Below, in pieces: positions 32,803-40,291 of a stretch of DNA of 46,307 bases. Origin of the DNA: Treponema sp. UBA6988 (GTDB taxonomy: Bacteria > Spirochaetota > Spirochaetia > Treponematales > Treponemataceae); assembly GCA_002448445.1 (NCBI GenBank), contig DJYC01000063.1:1-46307 (forward strand), written 5' to 3'. A program made the translations under genes and the position numbers. Position 1 is the first letter of the stretch. Every line of letters starts with the position of its first letter. The notes below the pieces were generated by a model. That model was not told the origin of the DNA and did not search any database. It was given only the letters and a program-made list of their open reading frames with translations.

Positions 32803-33810
32803 ATGAAAAAGATTTTTTTGATTTTTGCAATTTTGCTAACTGGATTTGCACTTTTTGCAGATGAGCCTCTGCCTGATATGGAAACTTACACAGTAAAATC
32901 TTCCGGTGGAAAATTTTATCTTAAGTGTGATTCAGAAAAAAAAGCAACGACATGCTTTGAAATTACAGAAAAAGGTGACAAAGAAAAATGGATAATTCAT
33001 GACTGGGCATATTCTGCCTTTGTTTCGGACAGCGGAGTTTTCTGCATCCTTGATGATACACAGGGACTTGTAAAAGAAGATTTTGATGAAAATACAGTCT
33101 TGTTCACTGTTTATAAAAATGGAAAGATTTTTGACACGCTCACAGTCGGAAAAGTTTACAGGAAACTGATTTATGTTGAATTACATGCAACAGTTTCCCA
33201 TTACCCCTGGGGTCATATACAAAAGCTTTATGACGACGGCATCCTTCTGTCAACAAACGAGGGCGAAGGCCAGTTTTGGTACGACTTTGGAAAAAAGAAA
33301 GTAGTTTCTGCGCAAAAAAAACTTGCAGAACTTTCTTCAAAAAAACAGAAAAAGGCTTTCAGTGAGCTCGAATTGACTTTCGCGGATTTTCAAAATTACA
33401 TAAAAGGCAACAGCGACAGAGAAAAACTTTCTTTGGCGGTAGAAAAGATTCAAAGCCTTTACAAAAACAAAAAGCAAGTTGAGTCACCAATATATTATTA
33501 CGATGTTTTTGAAGACGGCAACGTTCAATTGAGGCTCAGATATTCAGATGGCGGTGCTTTTAAAGGGGCATTCGGGCATTCCGTTAAGGCTGACTTTTAC
33601 TTTAAGGACGAAAAATCCAGTATTCATTTTTTTCTGTGCAACGACGACGTTGACCTTTTCATAGACATTGCAGGCGGTGGAAAGCGGGAAAACGTACAGG
33701 GGTGGGGAGCCGTGGATTCAGACTTTAAGCCTGATTACGAGCCAGCTCGCTTTTATGAATTTAACTCAAAAACAAAAGAAATCCGTACAGGTGATTATTA
33801 CTGGGAGTAG
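32803..33810 (+). CDS. Secreted protein of unknown function
   Basis: A 335-residue protein with a signal peptide (FLIFAILLTGFALFADE, cleavage near residue 20). The mature protein is beta-rich in the first half (SSGGKFYLKCDSEKKATTCF, TVLFTVYKNGKIFDTL) and helical in a Lys-rich middle (SSKKQKKAFSELELTFADF). ATG 32803 has a TTTGGAGA site; longer readings into the previous gene are rejected. No family recognised. It is probably co-transcribed with the discoidin-like gene 26 nt upstream. Confidence 0.65.
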   Translation: MKKIFLIFAILLTGFALFADEPLPDMETYTVKSSGGKFYLKCDSEKKATTCFEITEKGDKEKWIIHDWAYSAFVSDSGVFCILDDTQGLVKEDFDENTVLFTVYKNGKIFDTLTVGKVYRKLIYVELHATVSHYPWGHIQKLYDDGILLSTNEGEGQFWYDFGKKKVVSAQKKLAELSSKKQKKAFSELELTFADFQNYIKGNSDREKLSLAVEKIQSLYKNKKQVESPIYYYDVFEDGNVQLRLRYSDGGAFKGAFGHSVKADFYFKDEKSSIHFFLCNDDVDLFIDIAGGGKRENVQGWGAVDSDFKPDYEPARFYEFNSKTKEIRTGDYYWE

Positions 33811-33869
33811 CCAAAATCTGCGTGAATTTGACGCGCTTTAATACAGCCCTTCCAAAAGAAATGTATCGT

Positions 33870-34010
33870 TTTGACCCACTTATAACGGTGGCATGAGGCC
33901 GGATTGGAGGGGCGGCGCAGCCGTTGCTGGTGGTGAGGTCCCTGAGCTAGTCGAAGGGCCGACCCCCAGCAATGAAACCCCGCAAAGCCGTTCTACGATG
34001 AATACCTAGC
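33870..34010 (+). repeat. GC-rich mosaic repeat (copy I)
   Basis: GGCCGGATTGGAGGGGCGGC, GCAGCCGTTGC, a GGTCCCTGAG / CGAAGGGCC motif and AAACCCCGCAAAGCCG. It fills most of the gap between the secreted protein gene and the hsp20 promoter. Confidence 0.6.
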
Positions 34011-34063
34011 TTGCATTTTTTATATATCTTCAAAATTAAAACTGCCGTCCAAAAGAAAAAAAC

Positions 34064-34080
34064 TTGGCACGGAATATGCT
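34064..34080 (+). promoter_or_regulatory. Sigma-54 (RpoN) -24/-12 promoter of hsp20
   Basis: TTGGCACGGAATATGCT matches the RpoN consensus (TGGCACG-N4-TTGCW) with the GG and GC elements 12 bp apart and one mismatch in TTGC. Predicted transcription start near 34091, giving a ~42-nt leader with GGAGG before ATG 34133. No sigma-70 box of comparable quality is seen. Confidence 0.65.
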
Positions 34081-34132
34081 ATATAGTAAGTGTAAATCTA
34101 AAATATTTTGCCTAAGGGCATGGAGGTATATT

Positions 34133-34606
34133 ATGAACGGACTTTCACTTATTGATTCAATTTTGGATGGTGTTTACGGAGCTGCAAACTGTGGCGGACG
34201 CAAGGGTGACTACAATTTTGTTCCGGCAGTTGATATTGAAAAAAATGGCAACGCTTATGTCCTCTACATGGACTTGCCCGGAAAAACAGAAGCAGACATA
34301 GAGCTTAGTGTTAAGGAAAACATTCTGACGATTGCATCTGCAAAGGCTGACGGTGCGAATAGCGGTGCAAATGACAGCACAAACAATGCGGACAATGCCA
34401 CAAATGATTCTGCAAAGAAGGAAGAGGAAAGCCGCTACTTGATTTGCGAACGCATCCCTGCCGGTAATTTTAAGCGCACCTTTACGCTTGCAAACGACTG
34501 CGATGCGGCAAAAATATCTGCCCAGCTTAAAAACGGCGTGCTTACGGTAACAATTCCAGTAAAGGCAGAAGCCGAAGCCCAGAAGATCCGTATTCAGGCA
34601 GCATAA
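34133..34606 (+). CDS. Small heat-shock protein, Hsp20/alpha-crystallin family
   Basis: A 157-residue ATP-independent chaperone. The alpha-crystallin domain starts near residue 25 (FVPAVDIEKNGNAYVLYMDL, then PGKTEADIELSVKENILTIA) and resumes at RYLICERIPAGNFKRTFTLA, ending with the GVLTV motif (LKNGVLTVTIPVK). An Asn/Asp/Ala-rich insertion (GANSGANDSTNNADNATND) splits the usual L57 loop and is longer than usual. ATG 34133 has a GGAGG site. It is probably induced through the sigma-54 promoter upstream and ends at a strong terminator. Confidence 0.9.
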   Translation: MNGLSLIDSILDGVYGAANCGGRKGDYNFVPAVDIEKNGNAYVLYMDLPGKTEADIELSVKENILTIASAKADGANSGANDSTNNADNATNDSAKKEEESRYLICERIPAGNFKRTFTLANDCDAAKISAQLKNGVLTVTIPVKAEAEAQKIRIQAA

Positions 34607-34618
34607 CAAAATCCTAAG

Positions 34619-34677
34619 AAGAACCGGTTTGAGCTTTTAAAGTGCAACTTTGCCGCTCAGACCGGTTCTTTTTTTTT
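34619..34677 (+). terminator. Rho-independent terminator after hsp20
   Basis: AAGAACCGGTTTGAGC (34619-34634) pairs with GCTCAGACCGGTTCTT (34654-34669) with one wobble pair, followed by a T tract of 8-10. Confidence 0.85.
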
Positions 34678-34733
34678 GCACTTTGCAAAACTTGTGCTAT
34701 AATAGGAGGTGACTAGGATAAGGAGAAATTTGT

Positions 34734-35378
34734 ATGAAAAAGATAATAACTTTTGGACGCGAATATGGCAGCGGAGGCCGCACTATTGCCCGCCTGGTTG
34801 CCGAAAAACTTGGCATTCCTTTTTACGACAACGAGATTATAGACAAGGCTGCGGAAGATTCTGGGCTTTCTCCCGACTTTATCAAAAAGACCGAGCAGAA
34901 TCTTTCTTCAGGCTTGCTTTATTCACTTTTGCTTGGTGCAAGCTATGCAGCTCCTGGTACGGCAGGAATTTCTGCAGGAGCTTCCGTACCATCCCTTCCC
35001 TTGGCAGATCAGGTTTTTAATGCCCAGAGAAAGGTTATCATTGACTTTGCAAAGAAAGGCCCCTGTGTAATTGTTGGCCGCTGCTCTGATTACGTTTTGC
35101 GCCATTGCGATGAAGTGGACAAGCAGGATATTCTTAACGTGTTTGTTTACGCCCCTCTTGCCTTTAAGGTAAAACGCGCAATAGAAACAAAGGGCCTGGA
35201 CCCAAAGACTGCGGAACGAGAAGTAAAGAGGATAGACAAATGCCGCGCAAACCACTACAACACTTTTACGGAAAGAACCTGGGGCAAAAGAGACCACTAC
35301 GACATTCTTCTGAACAGCTCACTCATGGGTATGGAAAAGTCTGCCGACCTAATCGTGGAAATTGCAAAGAATTCCTAG
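34734..35378 (+). CDS. Cytidylate kinase-like P-loop protein
   Basis: A 214-residue nucleotide kinase-like protein. The N-terminus KKIITFGREYGSGGRTIARL is the variant P-loop of the Cytidylate_kin2 family (GREYGSGGR in place of GxxGSGKS). VIVGRCSDYVLRH, VFVYAPLAFKVKRA and KCRANHYNTFTERTWG follow as lid and base-binding segments. A Gly/Ala/Ser-rich insertion lies at ~65-90 (GASYAAPGTAGISAGASVPS). The substrate is not certain to be CMP. An AGGAG site precedes ATG 34734; a TATAAT box lies at about 34698-34703. Confidence 0.85.
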   Translation: MKKIITFGREYGSGGRTIARLVAEKLGIPFYDNEIIDKAAEDSGLSPDFIKKTEQNLSSGLLYSLLLGASYAAPGTAGISAGASVPSLPLADQVFNAQRKVIIDFAKKGPCVIVGRCSDYVLRHCDEVDKQDILNVFVYAPLAFKVKRAIETKGLDPKTAEREVKRIDKCRANHYNTFTERTWGKRDHYDILLNSSLMGMEKSADLIVEIAKNS

Positions 35379-35440
35379 AATGGATGGTGGAACAGCCCCT
35401 GAAGCAAGTTCAGGCTGACAGTTAATTGTTATTTGCCATA

Positions 35441-36712
35441 CTAGTTGAGCTTTATTCGGACGCTTTGAATGCGGCGGGAACTCTGGTCTTCTATTATAAA
35501 GATGGAATTTTTGTTTTTGTAGACCGTGCCTGTTGGCGGGAGTTCCCCAAGCTTTTCCAAGAGCCATCCACCAAGCGTTTCTGAAACTTCGCTGTCCAGA
35601 TTTAGGCTTAGCACATCATTAACGTCTTCCAGCTTCATGTCTCCGGGAACAAGGAATTCGTTTACATTCAAAACCCTTACCTTTTGCTCTGGCGGTATGT
35701 CCGACATTCCGTATTCATCTGTTACGCGGCCAAAGACTTCCCGCAAGATGTCGTCCATTGTGACTATGCCTGCCGTGCTGCCGTATTCATTCACCGCAAC
35801 CGCAAACTGGGATTTTTCAAATTTGAATTTTCCAAGCAACTCTACCGCGCTCAATGATTCTGGCACAAACATTACCGGAACCATGCAAATTCTTACAAAA
35901 TCCTTGCTGCTTGTTATCTCTGGCCCCGCAAAAAGAACCGCCTTGTAATGCAGTACGCCTGTTACGGTTTCCGGGCTGTCTTTGTATACGGGCAGGCGGG
36001 AATATCCAGACTTAGCAAAGGCTTCTATAACTTCATCCAAAGATGCACTTTCGCTTATGTAGCTTACGAGTGAGCGGTGACGCATTATGTCATGTACGCG
36101 GAGGTCGGAGAATTCAAATATGCGCTCAAGCATTTTGCGTTCGTCCTGTTCAAGGGTTCCTTCGTGTTCACCAACATCAAGAAGTGTGCGCAATTCTTCC
36201 TGGGTTACAAGGGGCTGCCTTTTTTTAAAGAATATGCGCTCTATAAGATTGATGAATTTCCCAAACTGATTGAAGAACCAGACAGCCGGAAATAAAACCT
36301 TTTGTATTACGGCAAGTGCGCTTGCTGCATTTTGTGACGATTCCTTGGGTTTTACAGCCGCATAGGTCTTGGGGACAATTTCGCTAAAAATTATTACGAG
36401 GAAAGTTACAATGAATGTTGCAGTACTTACGCTTTGCGGCCCAAAGACTGCCATTGCAAAAGCTGTTGCCAAAGAAGACATGAGCGTTGTTACAAAATTT
36501 GTTCCAATCAGCGTTGTGGAAATAAGGGAATCCAAGTTGTTCTTTAGCGCGGAAACTTTTTTTGCATTGCGTTCCCTGTTCTTTAGCATCTGGTGGATTG
36601 TAATTTTAGAAAGAGACGTGTAGGCTGTTTCCGACGAGGCAAAGAATGCCCCGCAGAACAAGAGGCAGAGAAAAGCGGCAACCGGGCATACAATGTTAAG
36701 CAAGACCATCAT
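35441..36712 (-). CDS. CNNM/CorC (hemolysin-family) membrane protein, paralog 2
   Basis: A 423-residue protein. The DUF21 (CNNM) membrane domain spans ~1-190 (GAFFASSETAYTSLSK, NNLDSLISTTLIGTNFVTTL, FSEIVPKTYAAVKP), then a CBS pair (~205-330: RHRSLVSYISESASLDEVIE, SGYSRLPVYKDSPETVTGVL, VNEYGSTAGIVTMDDILREV) and a CorC_HlyC C-terminal domain (LGGWLLEKLGELPPTG). The family is linked to Mg2+/Co2+ efflux and control. It overlaps its upstream paralog by 4 bp, so the two are co-translated. Confidence 0.9.
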   Translation of the reverse strand: MMVLLNIVCPVAAFLCLLFCGAFFASSETAYTSLSKITIHQMLKNRERNAKKVSALKNNLDSLISTTLIGTNFVTTLMSSLATAFAMAVFGPQSVSTATFIVTFLVIIFSEIVPKTYAAVKPKESSQNAASALAVIQKVLFPAVWFFNQFGKFINLIERIFFKKRQPLVTQEELRTLLDVGEHEGTLEQDERKMLERIFEFSDLRVHDIMRHRSLVSYISESASLDEVIEAFAKSGYSRLPVYKDSPETVTGVLHYKAVLFAGPEITSSKDFVRICMVPVMFVPESLSAVELLGKFKFEKSQFAVAVNEYGSTAGIVTMDDILREVFGRVTDEYGMSDIPPEQKVRVLNVNEFLVPGDMKLEDVNDVLSLNLDSEVSETLGGWLLEKLGELPPTGTVYKNKNSIFIIEDQSSRRIQSVRIKLN

Positions 36713-37974
36713 TCTTCACCCTCCACCTTTAGCTGCCTTATGTGAACCCTTGCAATGCGCTTGTCTTCCATTTTAGAAACCGCAAAGGCAAAACCGTCTT
36801 TTGTAATGCTTTCCCCCTCTTGCGGAATGTGGCCCAGGGCTTCCATAATGTAGCCGCCTATTGTTTCGCAGTTTTGAGAAAGGAGTTTTGTATGCAGCTG
36901 ATCGTTCAAATCTGAAAGGCGGGAAAGGCCGTCCACCTCTGAATTTGAAGGATTCTTTATCTGGTCTTGGATTCTATGGGCGTAGCTTTTGTATTCATCA
37001 GAAATGGGGCCAAAGATTTCGCGGGCAATGTCTTCTGTAGTAAGAACTCCATAGGTTCCAGAATATTCATCTATAACAACAGCCATGCTCTGTTTGTTTT
37101 CGCGAAGCATCTGCTGTATGGAAGACATCTTTTTTGTTTCCAGAATAAAGAGCGGTGGCCTCATCACTTTTTGAACGCTAAAAGAAGAAATGTTGTCCTT
37201 GTAAAAGAGCAAATCCTTTATGTACAAAATTCCAACAATGTCGTCTATGTCGTCCTTGTAAACTGGGAAGCGGGAAATTCCATAGCGCTCGGAAAGCTCT
37301 ATGATTGAATTGTATGATTCGGTCAGCTTTAGTGCCTTTATTTTTTTTCGGGGAATCATAATGTCTTTTGCAGCAAGGTCCGTAAACTTAAAGACGCGGT
37401 GCATCATGTTCTTTTCGTTTTTTTCAAGAATGCCCTGTTCTGAACTGACGTCTATAAAAGACTTTATTTCTTCCTCCGTAAAAGAAACCTTTGAATTTTT
37501 TGTATTGATTTTGAATGGACTTAGAATGAGCCTTGAGATTTTTGTAAAGACAAAAACCAATGGGGCAAGCAGGACTTCCATTACGGAAATAAATCCGCTA
37601 AAGAAAAATGCAATCGGCTCCGGGTGATGGGTTGCTATTGTCTTGGGGGTAATCTCGCCAAAAATCAAAAGCAGCATTGTCGTTACAAAGGTTGCAATTC
37701 CAACGCCAGCATTTCCAAAAAGACGGATTGCAATGTAGGACAGTATTGCCGAAAGGGAAATGTTTACTATATTGTTGCCCACCAGCAGGGTGTTAATCAG
37801 GCGCTCCTTGTTGCTAAGAAGACGCCAAATCCGCATTGCAGTCTTGTTCCTTTTGTTGCGCAGAAAGCGTACCCTTAGCTTGTTTATGGAAAGGAATGCG
37901 CTTTCCGTTGCGGAAAATATCATGGAAAATAAAATGAGGACACTTGCGGCAATTATGAGCAGCGGAAGGTTCAT
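36709..37974 (-). CDS. CNNM/CorC (hemolysin-family) membrane protein, paralog 1
   Basis: A 421-residue protein with the same architecture as its downstream neighbour: CNNM domain (IFSATESAFLSINKLRVRFL, RLINTLLVGNNIVNISLSA, FGEITPKTIATHHPE), CBS pair (KYGISRFPVYKDDIDD-type segment and VVIDEYSGTYGVLTTEDIAR) and CorC_HlyC domain (GGYIMEALGHIPQEG). The sequences have diverged, so the duplication is old; the pair may work as a heterodimer. Its ATG abuts the stop of the thioredoxin-like gene. Confidence 0.9.
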   Translation of the reverse strand: MNLPLLIIAASVLILFSMIFSATESAFLSINKLRVRFLRNKRNKTAMRIWRLLSNKERLINTLLVGNNIVNISLSAILSYIAIRLFGNAGVGIATFVTTMLLLIFGEITPKTIATHHPEPIAFFFSGFISVMEVLLAPLVFVFTKISRLILSPFKINTKNSKVSFTEEEIKSFIDVSSEQGILEKNEKNMMHRVFKFTDLAAKDIMIPRKKIKALKLTESYNSIIELSERYGISRFPVYKDDIDDIVGILYIKDLLFYKDNISSFSVQKVMRPPLFILETKKMSSIQQMLRENKQSMAVVIDEYSGTYGVLTTEDIAREIFGPISDEYKSYAHRIQDQIKNPSNSEVDGLSRLSDLNDQLHTKLLSQNCETIGGYIMEALGHIPQEGESITKDGFAFAVSKMEDKRIARVHIRQLKVEGEE

Positions 37975-39030
37975 CTAGTTTTCCTGTTCAGGCTGTCCTT
38001 CGCTTTCACTTTCGACTTCAGCTTCTTCCGAAGAATATTCTTCCATTATCTTTACCAAATTCTCCGTATAGCCCTTTGCTGTCTGAACATCCTTTGCGTG
38101 GATTCCGTTTGGAGAAGCGTCGTAGGCTTTTTGCAGAAGGTCAAGAATCTTGTCAAAATCATGGCTTCCCGAAAGAGACAGAATATATGCCCCTGTGTAG
38201 TAGGCCATCTGCTTCTGGTCTTTGTCCAGATGAAGGGCTGGATTGTCTGCAACAGAAGTTATAACTGTTACCGCACCTTCCACATTGCCTTCGTTTGCAA
38301 CGTCAAAAGACTGAATGTAGGCCTGGGCAAGCTCGTATTTGCCAAGGAGCCCCGTTTCGTTTTCTTCGTCAAGAGAGAGCACATCTTTGAACATGGGCAC
38401 AAGAAGCGGCTGGTAGTCTGTTGGCGTGGCTTCGTAAAATGAGTCGATTGCAAGAGCCTTGTCTTTGCCCTTTGCTTTTTTTATTGTCTGGGTTAAACTA
38501 TTTGCCTTGTCTATAAGCCCCTGATGGTCATTGAATTTTCCCTGGAAGCTTGCAAAGTCGGTAAAAGATGCATCGTAATTGATTGAGTCAATGTAATAAC
38601 CTTCTGGAGTTGTAATGAATATAGCCGGGTACTGCTGAACGTGATACTCAAGGACAAGCTTTTCTTTTTCCAAGTAGCGGGCAGCTATTTCCTGAGCGGC
38701 GTTTTTTTCTTCTTCCGTGGCATTTTCTTCCACTTCTGTTTTCTCATATTCATTCTGGGAGAAGTCCAGATTGAGCAGGATATATTTTTTGCCTATTTCC
38801 TTGGCAAATTCTTCTGTCTGAAGAACATTTGTCTTAAAGTCTGCGCTTGTATTGTCCCAGTCGTCTCCGCTAAAAAGCAGGAATATGTTCTTGCCCGACT
38901 TCTTTGCTTTTGCCGAGGCTTCGTCAAAGTTTGTGTACCATTTTTTTCCATTGCTACAAGAGAAAAAAGACAGGACAAAAAGTGCGCCAAAAACGCTTCT
39001 AAAAAATGCGGCCTTTAAATTAACAGTCAT
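37975..39030 (-). CDS. Thioredoxin-fold lipoprotein lacking the CxxC motif
   Basis: A 351-residue lipoprotein (lipobox near LSFFSC, Cys ~25). Residues ~35-175 resemble thioredoxin-like domains of the DUF255/thioredoxin_7 type (FDEASAKAKKSGKNIFLLFS, LNLDFSQNEYE, YHVQQYPAIFITTPEGYYID). The redox site WCxxC is replaced by GDDWDNTS, so it is not a disulfide enzyme. The C-terminal half (~190-330) is helical and TPR-like, ending in an acidic tail. It is the first gene of an operon with two CNNM proteins; a periplasmic partner role is inference. Confidence 0.75.
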   Translation of the reverse strand: MTVNLKAAFFRSVFGALFVLSFFSCSNGKKWYTNFDEASAKAKKSGKNIFLLFSGDDWDNTSADFKTNVLQTEEFAKEIGKKYILLNLDFSQNEYEKTEVEENATEEEKNAAQEIAARYLEKEKLVLEYHVQQYPAIFITTPEGYYIDSINYDASFTDFASFQGKFNDHQGLIDKANSLTQTIKKAKGKDKALAIDSFYEATPTDYQPLLVPMFKDVLSLDEENETGLLGKYELAQAYIQSFDVANEGNVEGAVTVITSVADNPALHLDKDQKQMAYYTGAYILSLSGSHDFDKILDLLQKAYDASPNGIHAKDVQTAKGYTENLVKIMEEYSSEEAEVESESEGQPEQEN

Positions 39031-39037
39031 GATTAGA

Positions 39038-39066
39038 ATAATATATTTTTATTAGACCTTTTTCAA
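39038..39066 (-). promoter_or_regulatory. Promoter of the thioredoxin-like/CNNM operon, leaderless type
   Basis: On the minus strand, TTGAAA (39066-39061), 17 bp, TATTAT (39043-39038), 7 nt, ATG 39030. It lies back-to-back with the flavin reductase promoter region (a TATACT box near 39074 on the plus strand). Confidence 0.65.
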
Positions 39067-39108
39067 GGTTTATGCTATACTTTGGAAAAACTAAGCGAAG
39101 GGGTAATT

Positions 39109-39645
39109 ATGTTTAAGACAATACGACCGGAAGACATTGCAGACAACTCTTTTAGAATGATAGGAAAGGACTGGATGCTGGTAACGGCATGCACGACAAC
39201 AGAAGACGAAGACGGCACTATAAGGACTGGCCGCGTAAACACAATGACTGCAAGCTGGGGAGGAGTAGGAATCCTCTGGAACAAGCCGGTTGCAACCATC
39301 TACCTGCGTCCTTCCCGCTATACAAAGGAACTGGTTGATTCATCTGAATACTTTTCGCTCAGCGTACTTGGAGAAAAATACAAGACCGCCCTAAACTACT
39401 GTGGAAGCCACAGCGGAAGGGACGGAGACAAATTTGGCCCCGCAAAGCTTGACGTTGAATACATGAACAACATTCCCTGGGTAAAGCAGGCGCGTCTGGT
39501 GCTCTTTTGCAGAAAACTCTACGCCCAGCCATTTGACCCCTACTGCTTTACTGACGAAAAAGTCATGAATCAGAATTACAAGAAGGATGACTTCCATACA
39601 ATGTACATCGCAGAAATAGTAAAGGTCATAGTGGACAAGCGCTAG
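39109..39645 (+). CDS. Flavin reductase family protein (FMN-binding split barrel)
   Basis: A 178-residue protein related to flavin reductase-like/FMN-binding proteins. DWMLVTACTTTEDEDG, NTMTASWGGVGILWNKPVAT, YLRPSRYTKELVDSSEYFSL and CGSHSGRDGDKFG are the conserved FMN-contact strands. A C-terminal dimerisation strand (MYIAEIVKVIVDKR) follows. The NAD(P)H or electron partner is unknown; no oxygenase adjoins. ATG 39109 with an AGGGG site is preferred over an in-frame ATG 27 nt upstream. It ends 11 nt from the convergent DJ-1 gene. Confidence 0.85.
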   Translation: MFKTIRPEDIADNSFRMIGKDWMLVTACTTTEDEDGTIRTGRVNTMTASWGGVGILWNKPVATIYLRPSRYTKELVDSSEYFSLSVLGEKYKTALNYCGSHSGRDGDKFGPAKLDVEYMNNIPWVKQARLVLFCRKLYAQPFDPYCFTDEKVMNQNYKKDDFHTMYIAEIVKVIVDKR

Positions 39646-39656
39646 GTAACTTTCCC

Positions 39657-40223
39657 TTAGCGCTGCATGGAGCCTTCCTTTATCTTGGTAAATATTGCAT
39701 CCCCGGTAAGCGTGCGCACAATTTCCATGGAAAACTGCTCTGCTGCCCCGGGGCCTCTGCCTGTAATAAGGTTTGCATCGTGAACAAAGGCCTCTTCCTT
39801 GTGGGTCTTTACAAATTCCCCGGCCTTTTCCTCGCAGCCAGGGTAACATGTCCAAGCCCTGCCCTTTAGTGCACCGGTCAAAGGAAGCACAAGTCCCGGA
39901 GCTGCACAGATTGCACAGACAAGCTTTCCGGCATCATTCATCTGGCTAACAAAATCAACGGCGGCACGACATTCCGCAATGTTCGTTGTTCCAGGCATTC
40001 CTCCTGGCACTACAACAGCATCCGGCAGCTCCTCACCGGCGGAAAGGTAGGATTCAAGCGTCATGTCTGCGTTTATGCTAACTCCGTGGGATGCGGTAAC
40101 TGTACGCGACTGGCTCACAGAAACCAGTGTTACCTGGACAGCAGCCCTTCTAAGATAGTCAACGGGCGTAATAACTTCTATTTCTTCTGTCCCGTCGGCA
40201 ATAAAAACAACAGCTTTTTTCAT
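39657..40223 (-). CDS. DJ-1/PfpI family protein
   Basis: A 188-residue protein of the DJ-1/ThiJ type. AVVFIADGTEEIEVITPVDY holds the conserved acidic residue, VVPGGMPGTTNI follows, and the nucleophile elbow is VCAICAAPGLVL (Cys near residue 104). LITGRGPGAAEQF closes the site. Such proteins act as glyoxalase III/deglycase-like or redox-sensing proteins. ATG 40223 has a GGAGGAAAAATT site; the longer upstream reading overlaps the divergent response-regulator promoter and is rejected. Confidence 0.88.
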   Translation of the reverse strand: MKKAVVFIADGTEEIEVITPVDYLRRAAVQVTLVSVSQSRTVTASHGVSINADMTLESYLSAGEELPDAVVVPGGMPGTTNIAECRAAVDFVSQMNDAGKLVCAICAAPGLVLPLTGALKGRAWTCYPGCEEKAGEFVKTHKEEAFVHDANLITGRGPGAAEQFSMEIVRTLTGDAIFTKIKEGSMQR

Positions 40224-40255
40224 AATTTTTCCTCCAAGCCCCCATGTAATATACC

Positions 40256-40284
40256 TTGAAATTATACACTTAATAAAGTAAAAT
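40256..40284 (+). promoter_or_regulatory. Promoter of the phosphorelay operon, leaderless type
   Basis: TTGAAA (40256-40261), 17 bp, TAAAAT (40279-40284), 7 nt, ATG 40292. An in-frame ATG at 40283 lies inside the -10 box and cannot be the start of this transcript. Confidence 0.7.
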
Positions 40285-40291
40285 GAATAGC

